Origin: Paenibacillus sp. JQZ6Y-1
GTDB taxonomy: Bacteria > Bacillota > Bacilli > Paenibacillales > Paenibacillaceae
DNA length: 64,000 nt
Direction of reading: 5' to 3'
Assembly (NCBI RefSeq): GCF_040719145.1
Contig: NZ_JBFDUZ010000001.1
Span: forward strand, 558,001 to 622,000
The notes beneath the pieces were generated by a model that was given only the letters and a program-made list of their open reading frames with translations, was not told the origin of the DNA and did no database searches. Position numbers and translations under genes: made by a program. Shown here one piece after another: positions 28,491 to 36,432 of the stretch (the first letter of the stretch is position 1; every line of letters starts with the position of its first letter).

Positions 28491-28805
28491 GTGAACATAA
28501 GGAAAGTTGAGCCATGATTTTCTGTGTTGGCAGGTGAATGGGAATCGCGTGAAAGGCTGGGAAAATCGGCGTTCATCGGTTATAATAGAAGGAAAGAAAG
28601 CAGACCAGGCAGGTACTCCTACTTACTGGGCTGCTTTTTGCCGTCTGGGCTGCTGTGACTCCATTGGATTGGGTCAAGCGTATACAGACAGATGAAGGTT
28701 TATATCGTTATGTTTATTTTGTATGAGCTAATGTCGTGATGGCATGTTTACTTAATAGGTAGAAGTAGAAGAACGTTTAAGTTCAGATAGACAGGAGTTT
28801 TGAAT
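28491..28805 (+). other. Intergenic region with probable terminator (28597-28639)
   Basis: AAAGCAG(A)CC near 28597 pairs imperfectly with GGGCTGCTTT near 28628, followed by TTTTT, giving a likely terminator for the monooxygenase gene. The rest up to recQ contains an AT-rich promoter-like stretch. A 62-codon open frame at 28507 has no supporting features. Confidence 0.5.
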
Positions 28806-30674
28806 ATGAGCATACAGGCGCCTGTAATGCAGCAGGCTCAGGAATTGCTGCAAAAATATTTTGGTTATGAGGATTTTCGTGAAGGTCAGCGCAAGATCGT
28901 CGGCAGTCTGCTAGATCGTCATGATACGCTAGGCATTATGCCAACTGGTGGCGGTAAATCGATCTGTTATCAAATTCCGGCTCTCGTGCATGACGGCGTG
29001 ACACTGGTGATTTCGCCGCTGATTTCTCTAATGAAGGATCAGGTGGATGCACTGGAAGCAGCAGGCGTGGCAGCAGCGTATATTAATAGTACACTGAGCG
29101 GGCGAGAGGTCAATCAGCGCATCAATGCGGCGCGCCGTGGGGAATTGAAACTGCTGTATGTCGCACCGGAGCGGCTAGAGCTGGATTGGTTCCGTGAGGA
29201 AATGAATGGTGTTCATATTACATGTCTAGCAGTCGATGAGGCGCACTGTGTATCCCAGTGGGGACATGATTTCCGTACCAGCTATCTAGAAATTGCCCCA
29301 TTTGTCGAGCAGATGCCGCAGCGACCGATTGTCGCGGCATTTACGGCAACGGCGACACCAGAAGTGCGCAGCGATATTTTGCGTTTGCTGCAATTGAAGC
29401 AGCCAGAGGTATTCATTACTGGGCTTGGACGCGATAATCTGTCGATGTCGGTATTGCGTGGAACGCAGCGTAAGGAGTTCGTTATTGATTATGCGCGTAC
29501 CCATGAGAATGAATCGGGTATTATTTATGCCGCTACTCGCAAGGATGTAGACGATCTGTATAGCCGCTTGCTGAGTAGCGGTGTGCAGGCAGGACGTTAT
29601 CATGCAGGGATGAGCGACGACGAGCGCGATAGCAGTCAGGAAGCGTTTTTGTATGATGATATTCGGGTGATTGTGGCAACGAATGCCTTCGGGATGGGAA
29701 TCGACAAGTCGAACGTACGCTATGTTATTCATTATAATATGCCCAAAAATATGGAAGCCTACATTCAGGAAGCTGGTCGTGCGGGGCGTGACGGTGATCC
29801 GAGTGAATGTATTCTACTGTTCAGCCCACAGGACATTATGACCCAGAAGTTTCTGTTGGAACAGAATATGAATGAAGGCGAACGTAAGCATAACGATTAC
29901 CGCAAAATGCAGCAGATGATCGATTACTGTTACACGACCAAATGTCTGCGCAATGCAATGCTGGACTATTTTGGTGAAGAACATGCGGCAGAGCCATGTG
30001 GACAATGCAGCTCCTGTCGAGATAGCCGTGAGCTGGTTGATACGACGATTGAAGCACAAAAGATCTTTTCGTGCATATATCGTCTACGTGAGCGCTTCGG
30101 TGTATCAGTGGTTGCGCAAGTACTGAAAGGATCGCGTAACAAAAAGATCCTGCAATACAAATTCGACGAGTTGCCTACCCACGGTCTGCTGTCGCATTTG
30201 ACGGAAAAAGAAATCTCCGAGCGCATCAACGTACTGGCGGCGGAAGGCTATCTACTGCTCACCGAAGGTCAGTACCCCGTCGTCAAATTGCAGCCGCTGG
30301 CAGCGGATGTGCTCAAAGGGCAGCACAAAGTGATGCAACGTGCCCCCATGCCAGTTGCTGCATCGGCAGGACGCACATCGGGCAGTCGTTCTCGTTCCGG
30401 TGGCGACGAGCTGTCTGCGGTCAATGAAACGATCTTTGAACAGCTGCGCCTAATCCGCCGTGAGCTGGCTTCACGCGAAGGCGTGCCGTCGTATATCATT
30501 TTCAACGATGCCACTCTGCGCGAGATGAGTGTAGTCGAGCCGCAGAGCGAAGGCGAGATGCTGACGGTCAAAGGGGTCGGCGAAGTGAAGTATCGCAAGT
30601 ACGGCGAACCATTCCTTGCTTTTTTCCAGAAGAAGACGATGGAGGAGAACAGCACGTTTGGGGACGAGTATTGA
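28806..30674 (+). CDS. recQ: ATP-dependent DNA helicase RecQ
   Basis: 622 residues from the ATG at 28806 (AGGAG eight bases upstream; a TTG at 28800 is open but too close). Superfamily 2 motifs: FREGQRKIV (motif 0), MPTGGGKSICYQIPAL (Walker A), DEAHCVSQWGHDFR (DEAH plus aromatic-rich loop), FTATATPEV, and VIVATNAFGMGIDKSNVRYV, then EAGRAGRDGDPS. The RQC zinc site is seen as CYTTKCLRN and CGQCSSC. An HRDC domain (FEQLRLIRRELASREGVP) ends the protein. It unwinds DNA 3' to 5' in recombination and repair. Monocistronic. Confidence 0.95.
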   Translation: MSIQAPVMQQAQELLQKYFGYEDFREGQRKIVGSLLDRHDTLGIMPTGGGKSICYQIPALVHDGVTLVISPLISLMKDQVDALEAAGVAAAYINSTLSGREVNQRINAARRGELKLLYVAPERLELDWFREEMNGVHITCLAVDEAHCVSQWGHDFRTSYLEIAPFVEQMPQRPIVAAFTATATPEVRSDILRLLQLKQPEVFITGLGRDNLSMSVLRGTQRKEFVIDYARTHENESGIIYAATRKDVDDLYSRLLSSGVQAGRYHAGMSDDERDSSQEAFLYDDIRVIVATNAFGMGIDKSNVRYVIHYNMPKNMEAYIQEAGRAGRDGDPSECILLFSPQDIMTQKFLLEQNMNEGERKHNDYRKMQQMIDYCYTTKCLRNAMLDYFGEEHAAEPCGQCSSCRDSRELVDTTIEAQKIFSCIYRLRERFGVSVVAQVLKGSRNKKILQYKFDELPTHGLLSHLTEKEISERINVLAAEGYLLLTEGQYPVVKLQPLAADVLKGQHKVMQRAPMPVAASAGRTSGSRSRSGGDELSAVNETIFEQLRLIRRELASREGVPSYIIFNDATLREMSVVEPQSEGEMLTVKGVGEVKYRKYGEPFLAFFQKKTMEENSTFGDEY

Positions 30675-30746
30675 GCAGGTAGATATAGCGAAGCTGTTCT
30701 GTATGAAGTGTGATGGAATGTTTTCAAATGCCATTACACAGCATAG

Positions 30747-30782
30747 CAATCCGTTATCACCAATCCGTTATCACCAATCCGT
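30747..30782. repeat. Tandem 14-bp repeat (CAATCCGTTATCAC), about 2.6 copies
   Basis: Two exact copies (30747-30760, 30761-30774) and a partial third (to 30782). It lies 72 bp after the recQ stop, before the terminator, in a convergent gap; the same layout as the heptamer and hexamer repeats elsewhere. Confidence 0.9.
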
Positions 30783-30900
30783 GCATAGTGCAAATGAAAA
30801 GTGGATTGGTACTGTAGTAAATCAGCACGATTGATCGATAGTCCAACTATATATCGATCCCACAGGATCAGATGCTATTGGAACATAAAATCATCTTTAT

Positions 30901-30960
30901 ATAGATAGGAATAAGGGGAACCTTCTCATACGAGGGTTCCCCTTATTCCTATCTATTTTT
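30901..30960 (+). terminator. Terminator with a 22-bp perfect stem after recQ
   Basis: Positions 30901-30922 pair without mismatch with 30935-30956 (core AAGGGGAACC/GGTTCCCCTT), followed by TTTTT. Unusually long for a bacterial terminator. The remaining stretch to 31075 shows no gene. Confidence 0.9.
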
Positions 30961-31075
30961 GTTTGCATTCGTAGGTCAGATGTACACTTCATTCAGCTAT
31001 ACACTGCATGATCATATTCATGCTTGTATCCATACCATCCATACGAATACGCGTCATTCCTTTTGCAATATCTAA

Positions 31076-31477
31076 TTAAGCGGTTTTGCGGCGGAACAGC
31101 AGTTGATCCAGCGAAAATCCGGTATTGTTGCTAACTGCCAGATACAGAGCGACCAGAATAAACGACAGATCCAGCTCGTAACCTGCCATTTGACCATTAC
31201 CCATCAGACCAACAGACAGTTTAACGGTGAAGATAGCGCCAAGCAGTACGAAAATCAGCAGAATGGATACATACCGTGTGAACAGACCGATGATCAGCAG
31301 AATGCCGCCAACCAGTTCAATCGGGGAAACGATATAAGCGAGGAAGCCCGGAATACCGACGCTTTGGAACCAGCCGGATACACCCGCCATCGTCATTTGG
31401 AATTTGCTGATGCCGTGAGCGAGAAACAGAATCCCGAGAACCACACGCATAATAGTAGATACGATCGTTAATTTCAT
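31076..31477 (-). CDS. DoxX family membrane protein
   Basis: 133 residues with four hydrophobic segments. RVVLGILFLAHGISKFQM at the start and SPIELVGGILLIIGLFTRYV in the second helix pair are the DoxX signature. B. subtilis relatives (CatD/YfiD, MhqP) are induced by catechol, quinones and diamide and work with partner oxidoreductases or dioxygenases. No dioxygenase is adjacent here. TTAAGGAG precedes the ATG. The promoter carries the same operator as the nitroreductase gene at 21296. Confidence 0.88.
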   Translation of the reverse strand: MKLTIVSTIMRVVLGILFLAHGISKFQMTMAGVSGWFQSVGIPGFLAYIVSPIELVGGILLIIGLFTRYVSILLIFVLLGAIFTVKLSVGLMGNGQMAGYELDLSFILVALYLAVSNNTGFSLDQLLFRRKTA

Positions 31478-31503
31478 TGTTGAACACTCCTTAAATAATT
31501 TGA

Positions 31504-31543
31504 TTACTAAAAGTAATTTACATCTTATTGATTAGTATGTCAA
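31504..31543 (-). promoter_or_regulatory. Promoter of the DoxX gene with TTACT-AAA-AGTAA operator
   Basis: On the minus strand TTGACA (31543-31538) and TAAATT (31520-31515) are 17 bp apart. The palindrome at 31504-31516 overlaps the -10 element and start site. It is identical to the site in the nitroreductase promoter. The rest of 31517-31786 is AT-rich upstream DNA of the divergent XRE-cupin gene. Confidence 0.65.
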
Positions 31544-31786
31544 CGAAAATATTATTTATGTTTATATAATATTTATATGAGTAATATTTGTTGCGTCAAC
31601 CATACAGCCTGTCATAGTAAGGAATACAGCTGTTTAACTCACAATGAAAACGTTCTATTTATACAAAATAAATATAGAGACGTATCGATAGTTTGGTGGC
31701 TGTGTAATGATTGCGTTCCCTTGCACCCAACGGTATGATTAGAAAACACGCGGTTTATTCCGCACAAGCAAAGGAGAAACCTGACC

Positions 31787-32335
31787 ATGGACATCGGTTC
31801 GACGATTCGTACGATCCGTAAACGGAAAAATATTACGATTGCTGCTATTTGTGAGCAAACCGGGTTATCCCAAGGCTTTATGAGTCAACTGGAAAATAAC
31901 AAAACATCGCCTTCGATCGCTACCCTAGAAAGTATTGCTCATGCACTAAATGTGCCGCTCGCTTATTTGCTGCTGAGCAAGGAGGAACGGATGCACATCG
32001 TACGGCGCGAAGAGCGGCGTCTGACATCTGGCGGCGGTCAGCCAATGGAAGTATACGAATTGGGCACGACACGCAATATGCGTGTCGTGCTGGTGGAATT
32101 GCCGCCGGGCTGTTCCAGCTCCAAAGTGGCGGTTGAGCATGAGGGGGAAGAGATTCACACGATTGTAGAGGGGCGTATTCTGGTCGAATACGGCGTTGAT
32201 CAGGCTGAGTTAGAAGCTGGTGATTCGTTTAGCTGGAATGCGGTGGTGCCGCACCGAGTGACGAATATTGGTGAAGACACGGCGCGCGTTCTGATCTCCG
32301 TTTACCGAGAGCTGGAAGGGAAGTGGGACGTATGA
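31787..32335 (+). CDS. XRE-family regulator with C-terminal cupin domain
   Basis: 182 residues. The N-terminal HTH (about 5-60) reads IRTIRKRKNITIAAICEQTG then LSQGFMSQLENNKTSPSIAT. The C-terminal cupin (about 105-178) has PPGCSSSKVAVEHEGEEIHT and VPHRVTNIGEDTARVLIS. This architecture is that of PuuR-like regulators that sense small metabolites. Its stop codon overlaps the start of the next gene (ATGA), so the pair is translationally coupled. Target unknown; the downstream gene or itself are candidates. Confidence 0.9.
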   Translation: MDIGSTIRTIRKRKNITIAAICEQTGLSQGFMSQLENNKTSPSIATLESIAHALNVPLAYLLLSKEERMHIVRREERRLTSGGGQPMEVYELGTTRNMRVVLVELPPGCSSSKVAVEHEGEEIHTIVEGRILVEYGVDQAELEAGDSFSWNAVVPHRVTNIGEDTARVLISVYRELEGKWDV

Positions 32336-33234
32336 GTCGGCTGTTTGACGCGTATATCGGCATCGATTATTCCGGTGCCGACAAGCCGAATGCCCCCATC
32401 AAAGGGCTAGCAGTTGCTGCTGCGTATGGCGAAGAGGAAGGTCTTCCGCTCTCTGCGCATGTTCTGGGCGAAGTCAAGGAACGGACAGCACAATCTGGAA
32501 CGCCAATACCTGTAACTCCATCCAATGCCCATAGCCCATTCTCCACATCAAGTGTGAGTAACCCCTCAGCCAAATCTGGCTTATGGTCGCGCCGTCGTAT
32601 ATATGAGTGGCTGCGTCATGAATTGCTGCATAGTGAGAAGCGTATGTTAATCGGATTGGATTTTGGTTTATCGTATCCGCTGAGTCAGTTGGAGCGTTTG
32701 CAGTTGCCGGATTGGGATACATTTTTACGATGGAGCTATATCACATGGAAAACGGATGTGTTAACCATGAAGCAAAGCAAGGAGCAGGCGGAGTATATCA
32801 ACTCCACAGACAAACGGCTGGTAGAACGCGAATTTATCCCTTCTACCAAAAGCGTTACCGATCTGGATCGCATCTCCGGTATGCAGGGGGCAGTATCGTA
32901 TTCCACGCATACGGGATTACCGTGGATCTATTGGCTGCGACGCTGGCAAAAGCGGGGGATGAAGGTGCATTTCTGGCCATACGACGGACTACATATTCCC
33001 GATGATTATCATGTGATCACCGAAGCGTATCCATCGCTATACCGTCGCCGGATGATGGAGGAGCAGTGGAGTGAAGGGCTGAGTGAGCATGAACGCGACG
33101 CGATGTACATCGCCCGCTGGATGCAATCACGTGATCTGGAGCAGACGCTGGCTCCATATTTGGAATTGCCAACTTTGAGTGAGCAGGAGAAGCAATTGAC
33201 TTTACGTGAGGGCTGGGTGCTGGGGTGTTTGTGA
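32332..33234 (+). CDS. RNase H-fold protein, DUF429-like
   Basis: 300 residues. The start AYIGIDYSGADKPNAPIKGL gives the first acidic strand of an RNase H fold, LIGLDFGLSYPL near residue 108 the second, and ERDAMYIARWMQ near the C-terminus a possible third acidic site. This pattern matches proteins annotated as DUF429 predicted nucleases. Activity is not proven for the family. The ATG at 32332 overlaps the preceding stop and is the natural start. An insert rich in Ser/Pro (about 55-85) is unusual. Confidence 0.7.
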   Translation: MSRLFDAYIGIDYSGADKPNAPIKGLAVAAAYGEEEGLPLSAHVLGEVKERTAQSGTPIPVTPSNAHSPFSTSSVSNPSAKSGLWSRRRIYEWLRHELLHSEKRMLIGLDFGLSYPLSQLERLQLPDWDTFLRWSYITWKTDVLTMKQSKEQAEYINSTDKRLVEREFIPSTKSVTDLDRISGMQGAVSYSTHTGLPWIYWLRRWQKRGMKVHFWPYDGLHIPDDYHVITEAYPSLYRRRMMEEQWSEGLSEHERDAMYIARWMQSRDLEQTLAPYLELPTLSEQEKQLTLREGWVLGCL

Positions 33235-33276
33235 ATAGAAAGATAGAGTCTATATAGCAAAGGAGAACCATCTATA

Positions 33277-33689
33277 GTGAGCGTAAACGAATGGCTTCGG
33301 CGACATTTTGAACATTTCGATTTGAACGAACCGTTATTTTATCATTTTCCATTCGGTCTGCGTTTTGAACTTGGATACCCGTCGCGTGTGATAGATGAGT
33401 CAGCATATTTTGAACAGTTGCAGCAGCGTGCGGTTGAACTGTTTGAACAGTTGTTTGGTGACGGACGAAAGATGTATATCCGTACACGTCATTTTGTCTG
33501 GGCGGATGATCCAATCATCGAAAGATTGGAAAGGGATAGCGCTTCACTAAGCGAATTTTTGAATACAGAGACGGCTGCAAGGATTGTAGAGGAAGAACGA
33601 ATACCAGAATATGCTGGTTACTGGATTACGATCGTGAACGTATGGATACTATGTTTCCTGATATAACGAAAGGAGAAGATCAACAATGA
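33277..33689 (+). pseudogene. DUF3885-like gene with a frameshift near its 3' end
   Basis: A GTG at 33277 (AAAGGAG 11 bases upstream) opens a frame of 129 codons that stops at 33666. The N-terminal part (LFYHFPFGLRFELGYPSR, then AVELFEQLFG) resembles DUF3885 proteins. The end does not: it reads WITIVNVWILCFLI. In the other frame, from 33624, the DNA reads DYDRERMDTMFPDIT, close to the DYDR-x-x-(I/M)-x-x-(M/V)-F end typical of DUF3885, and its TGA at 33687-33689 overlaps the next ATG. One base appears to be missing just before 33624 (or two added). The protein is also shorter in the middle than the family norm of about 200. A sequencing error is possible. Confidence 0.7.
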
Positions 33690-34492
33690 GCTATAGTTGG
33701 GTTGGCAGCAGATATATGTTTCTCGACGAAATCTCTGTAACGGAGCAGAAAGGTATACATATCGGTCGCTATGGAGGAAATACGCTGCGTGGAGCAAGCA
33801 AAAACGAAGATGGGCTGATCGTATTGCGTAGCGATACGGGCAACTGGCGATTAGCAGTTGTATTGGATGCCCATCATAGTGCAGAAAGCGCGGCACTGGT
33901 TGTAGATCAACTGCTAGATCGGCAGGAGCAATTGACGGTGTTACTGGAGCGTGATGATGCTTGGGACACACTGGAAATCTATATGCTGAACTGGCTGGGC
34001 AGCAAGTCATTCCGTGAAGCCTGCCATCAGGTACAAGGCGAAACGGCGTGCTTGATGGTGTTTCAAATGGATCAGTATGTATGGTGGTTTTCGGTCGGTG
34101 ATTGTGTTGCTTATGTGCTACATCCAGAGTTGGCTAGATTGGGACAGTATGCGCTGAATCAACGTCAATTTTACGAATGGATTGGTCAGGTGAATACATT
34201 TGATCAACCAGTTCCTTGCTATAGTAGTGGACGTCGACAACTGCGTAGTGGTAGAAATATGATTGTGCTGCTGACCGACGGTATTCTTGAAGGGGCGAAC
34301 CACTAATATGAGCAGGCTCCTGTGCTATATGATGCACTCTACAATGACAATAGTATGAGCTTTAACCTGCACCAAATGCTGGATCATCTGCATACTAGTC
34401 AGGCGTATGACAGCGCGACGATTATTTGCTGGGAGTACGACAATACGGCAGAAGCAGATATTCCATCGGATCAGAAACATGAGCAGGATTAA
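33686..34492 (+). pseudogene. PP2C-like protein phosphatase gene with in-frame stop
   Basis: The first segment (206 codons, 33686-34306) has PP2C-like features: SKNEDGLIV, VVLDAHHSAESAALVV (metal-binding Asp), FSVGDCVAYVL and MIVLLTDGILEG. A TAA at 34304-34306 then interrupts; the same frame continues for 61 codons to 34492 with YEQAPVLYDALYNDN and SQAYDSATIICWEYD. The D-S/N-A-T-I-I segment is the usual last PP2C motif holding a metal-binding Asp, so it belongs to the gene. If the stop is real, the truncated product lacks that residue. The start overlaps the stop of the broken DUF3885-like gene. Readthrough or sequencing error remain possible. Confidence 0.75.
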
Positions 34493-34535
34493 CTACGGAG
34501 AGAGAAACGATAATGATACATAAGAGGAGAAGAAG

Positions 34536-34754
34536 ATGAATCGTAGAACCGCCGGAATTGTATTATTACTAATCGCCGCATTCATGTATGCATTGCGCTA
34601 TCTATCGGCGGTTATTGTAGCTCAGAAATTAAATGTATGGCCAGGACACTTTGAAGAGGCTTTAAGCTTGGTTGGGTCAGGTCCGTTGTATATCAGTATT
34701 GCTGCGGCGATCATCGGGATTGTATATCTGGTTGCTGCTGAGAAACGAACATGA
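34536..34754 (+). CDS. Small two-helix membrane protein, unknown
   Basis: 72 residues with hydrophobic segments at about 7-27 and 48-66 and a charged end (AAEKRT). No family recognised. TAAGAGGAG lies eight bases before the ATG. It follows the damaged phosphatase gene by 43 bp on the same strand and may once have been in its operon. Confidence 0.7.
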   Translation: MNRRTAGIVLLLIAAFMYALRYLSAVIVAQKLNVWPGHFEEALSLVGSGPLYISIAAAIIGIVYLVAAEKRT

Positions 34755-34872
34755 TGTATGAGCGGATTGTTTGAAAAGAACGCTACGTCGTTCAAGGCAA
34801 GACGATCCCACTGCCCGCCCATATGGTAAGCTAACGATGACTTTGGACATTTTGATCGTAGGAGGCGTTCAT

Positions 34873-35376
34873 ATGCTAGAAACGGAACGATTGTATTTTC
34901 GACCGTATACGGAAGAGGATCTAGATTTTTTACTGTCAATGAGTTCGGATCAGCAGGTGATGAAGTATATTGGCAAAGGTTCGGTCTGGACAAAGGAAGA
35001 GACGGAAGAACGATTGCACCGTTTTATGGCTCATATGCAGCAGCATGGCTACGCACTGATGATCGCTATGCACAAGCAGGAGGAACGTCCAGTTGGTCAT
35101 GCTGGATTGATCCAGCAGCTGGTGGAAGACGTGCCGGAAACGGAAATTGGCTACTGGATTTCGCGTAAGTACTGGGGACAAGGATTGGCGACAGAAGCGG
35201 CGACTGGCTGGAGACATTATGCACAAACGAAGCTGAACAAGCAGCGGCTCATTTCGCTGATTCATCCGCTGAATACTGGTTCTGCCGCCGTTGCCCGCAA
35301 AAATGGCATGGAGCTAGAACGCGAAGTTTTGTACCGTTCACAGCAAGTATTGCTATATTCCACAGGTACGTTCTAA
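34873..35376 (+). CDS. GNAT N-acetyltransferase, RimJ/RimL-like
   Basis: 167 residues from the ATG at 34873, eight bases after AGGAGG. METERLYFRPYTEEDLDFLL-like start (here LETERLYFRPYTEEDLDFL), ETEIGYWISRKYWGQGLATE with the acetyl-CoA pyrophosphate loop (GQGLAT), and INPLN-like LIHPLNTGSAAVARKNGMEL identify the RimJ/RimL group, which acetylates protein N-termini or small molecules. The substrate is unknown. Confidence 0.88.
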   Translation: MLETERLYFRPYTEEDLDFLLSMSSDQQVMKYIGKGSVWTKEETEERLHRFMAHMQQHGYALMIAMHKQEERPVGHAGLIQQLVEDVPETEIGYWISRKYWGQGLATEAATGWRHYAQTKLNKQRLISLIHPLNTGSAAVARKNGMELEREVLYRSQQVLLYSTGTF

Positions 35377-35475
35377 TGCGTTGCTGCACGATACAATATG
35401 GAATAAGATGAAATGTATGATTTTAAAAGCAATCATGAAACGAATATCTGTATAGAAGCGAAGGGAACGATAGCA

Positions 35476-36246
35476 TTGAGTAAAGGTGATTGGACACAGG
35501 TAGATGTATCGCAGAAGCATACGACTTCTGAAACGAAAGAAAGCAGATCACAAGAGAATATTCTCCCCGCACCGATTGCTGAGGATCATAGTCAACTGCC
35601 TGCGGAGCAGCAGCAGATTCTGGCGGCAACATATGCTTTTGTAAAGCAGGAGCTAGGCGGCGAGACAAGCGGTCACGATTGGTGGCATATTCATCGTGTC
35701 GTGCAGATGGCGCGGCGACTGGCGCTGGTCGAAGGAGCAGACGATTATATTACAACGATGGCAGCACTGCTGCATGATATTGCCGACGAGAAGCTGAATC
35801 CTTCCAAGGAGGCGGGCTTGCAGCGGGTAACGGATTGGCTGAATGGTCAGCAGGTGCAGGACGAGGCACAGCAGCATATCATGTATATTATCGCGAATAT
35901 GTCGTATAACGGTGGTAACAATCCGCCACTGCCAACGATGGAAGGCAAGGTTGTACAGGATGCGGATCGTCTGGATGCGCTGGGAGCGATTGCGATTGCG
36001 CGTACATTTGTATATGCCGGGCATGTGGGCGATATGATCTATGATCCAGAGCTGCCAGTTCGTCATGAGATGAGTGCAGAGGAATACCGCAATGGACGCA
36101 GTACAGCAATCAACCATTTTCATGAAAAGCTGTTCAAGCTAAAAGACCGCATCAACACACCGACAGCGCGCCGCATTGCGCAGGAGCGCCATGAGTATAT
36201 GGTGGAGTATGTGGAGCGTTTTTACCGGGAGTGGAACGGGCAATAA
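35476..36246 (+). CDS. HD-domain metal-dependent phosphohydrolase
   Basis: 256 residues from a TTG at 35476 (AAGGGA nine bases upstream); a frame extension to 35413 is open but has no ribosome binding site. After a variable, polar N-terminus of about 50 residues comes the HD domain: GHDWWHIHRVVQMARRLA (first His), LLHDIADEKLN (the HD pair) and VVQDADRLDALGAIAIARTF (last Asp). The pattern matches E. coli YedJ-like hydrolases, whose substrates are nucleotides or unknown. A hexamer repeat and terminator follow its stop. Confidence 0.87.
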   Translation: MSKGDWTQVDVSQKHTTSETKESRSQENILPAPIAEDHSQLPAEQQQILAATYAFVKQELGGETSGHDWWHIHRVVQMARRLALVEGADDYITTMAALLHDIADEKLNPSKEAGLQRVTDWLNGQQVQDEAQQHIMYIIANMSYNGGNNPPLPTMEGKVVQDADRLDALGAIAIARTFVYAGHVGDMIYDPELPVRHEMSAEEYRNGRSTAINHFHEKLFKLKDRINTPTARRIAQERHEYMVEYVERFYREWNGQ

Positions 36247-36286
36247 AAGATGTTGCCTATACTCTTACCGTGCTTGACCATTTGCA

Positions 36287-36365
<79 letters not shown>

Positions 36366-36380
36366 TAGGAATACATGAGA

Positions 36381-36419
36381 AAAAGCACCTTGCCTATCCA
36401 AAGTGGGCAAGGTGCTTTT
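36381..36419. terminator. Bidirectional terminator between HD-hydrolase and GH32 genes
   Basis: AAAAGCACCTTGCC (36381-36394) pairs with GGCAAGGTGCTTTT (36406-36419) with A and T flanks on either side. Confidence 0.88.
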
Positions 36420-36432
36420 GATGCTTTCCAAT

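Noticed and set aside
28507-28695. 62-codon frame between monooxygenase and recQ genes
   Set aside because: No ribosome binding site or family resemblance; it spans a terminator.
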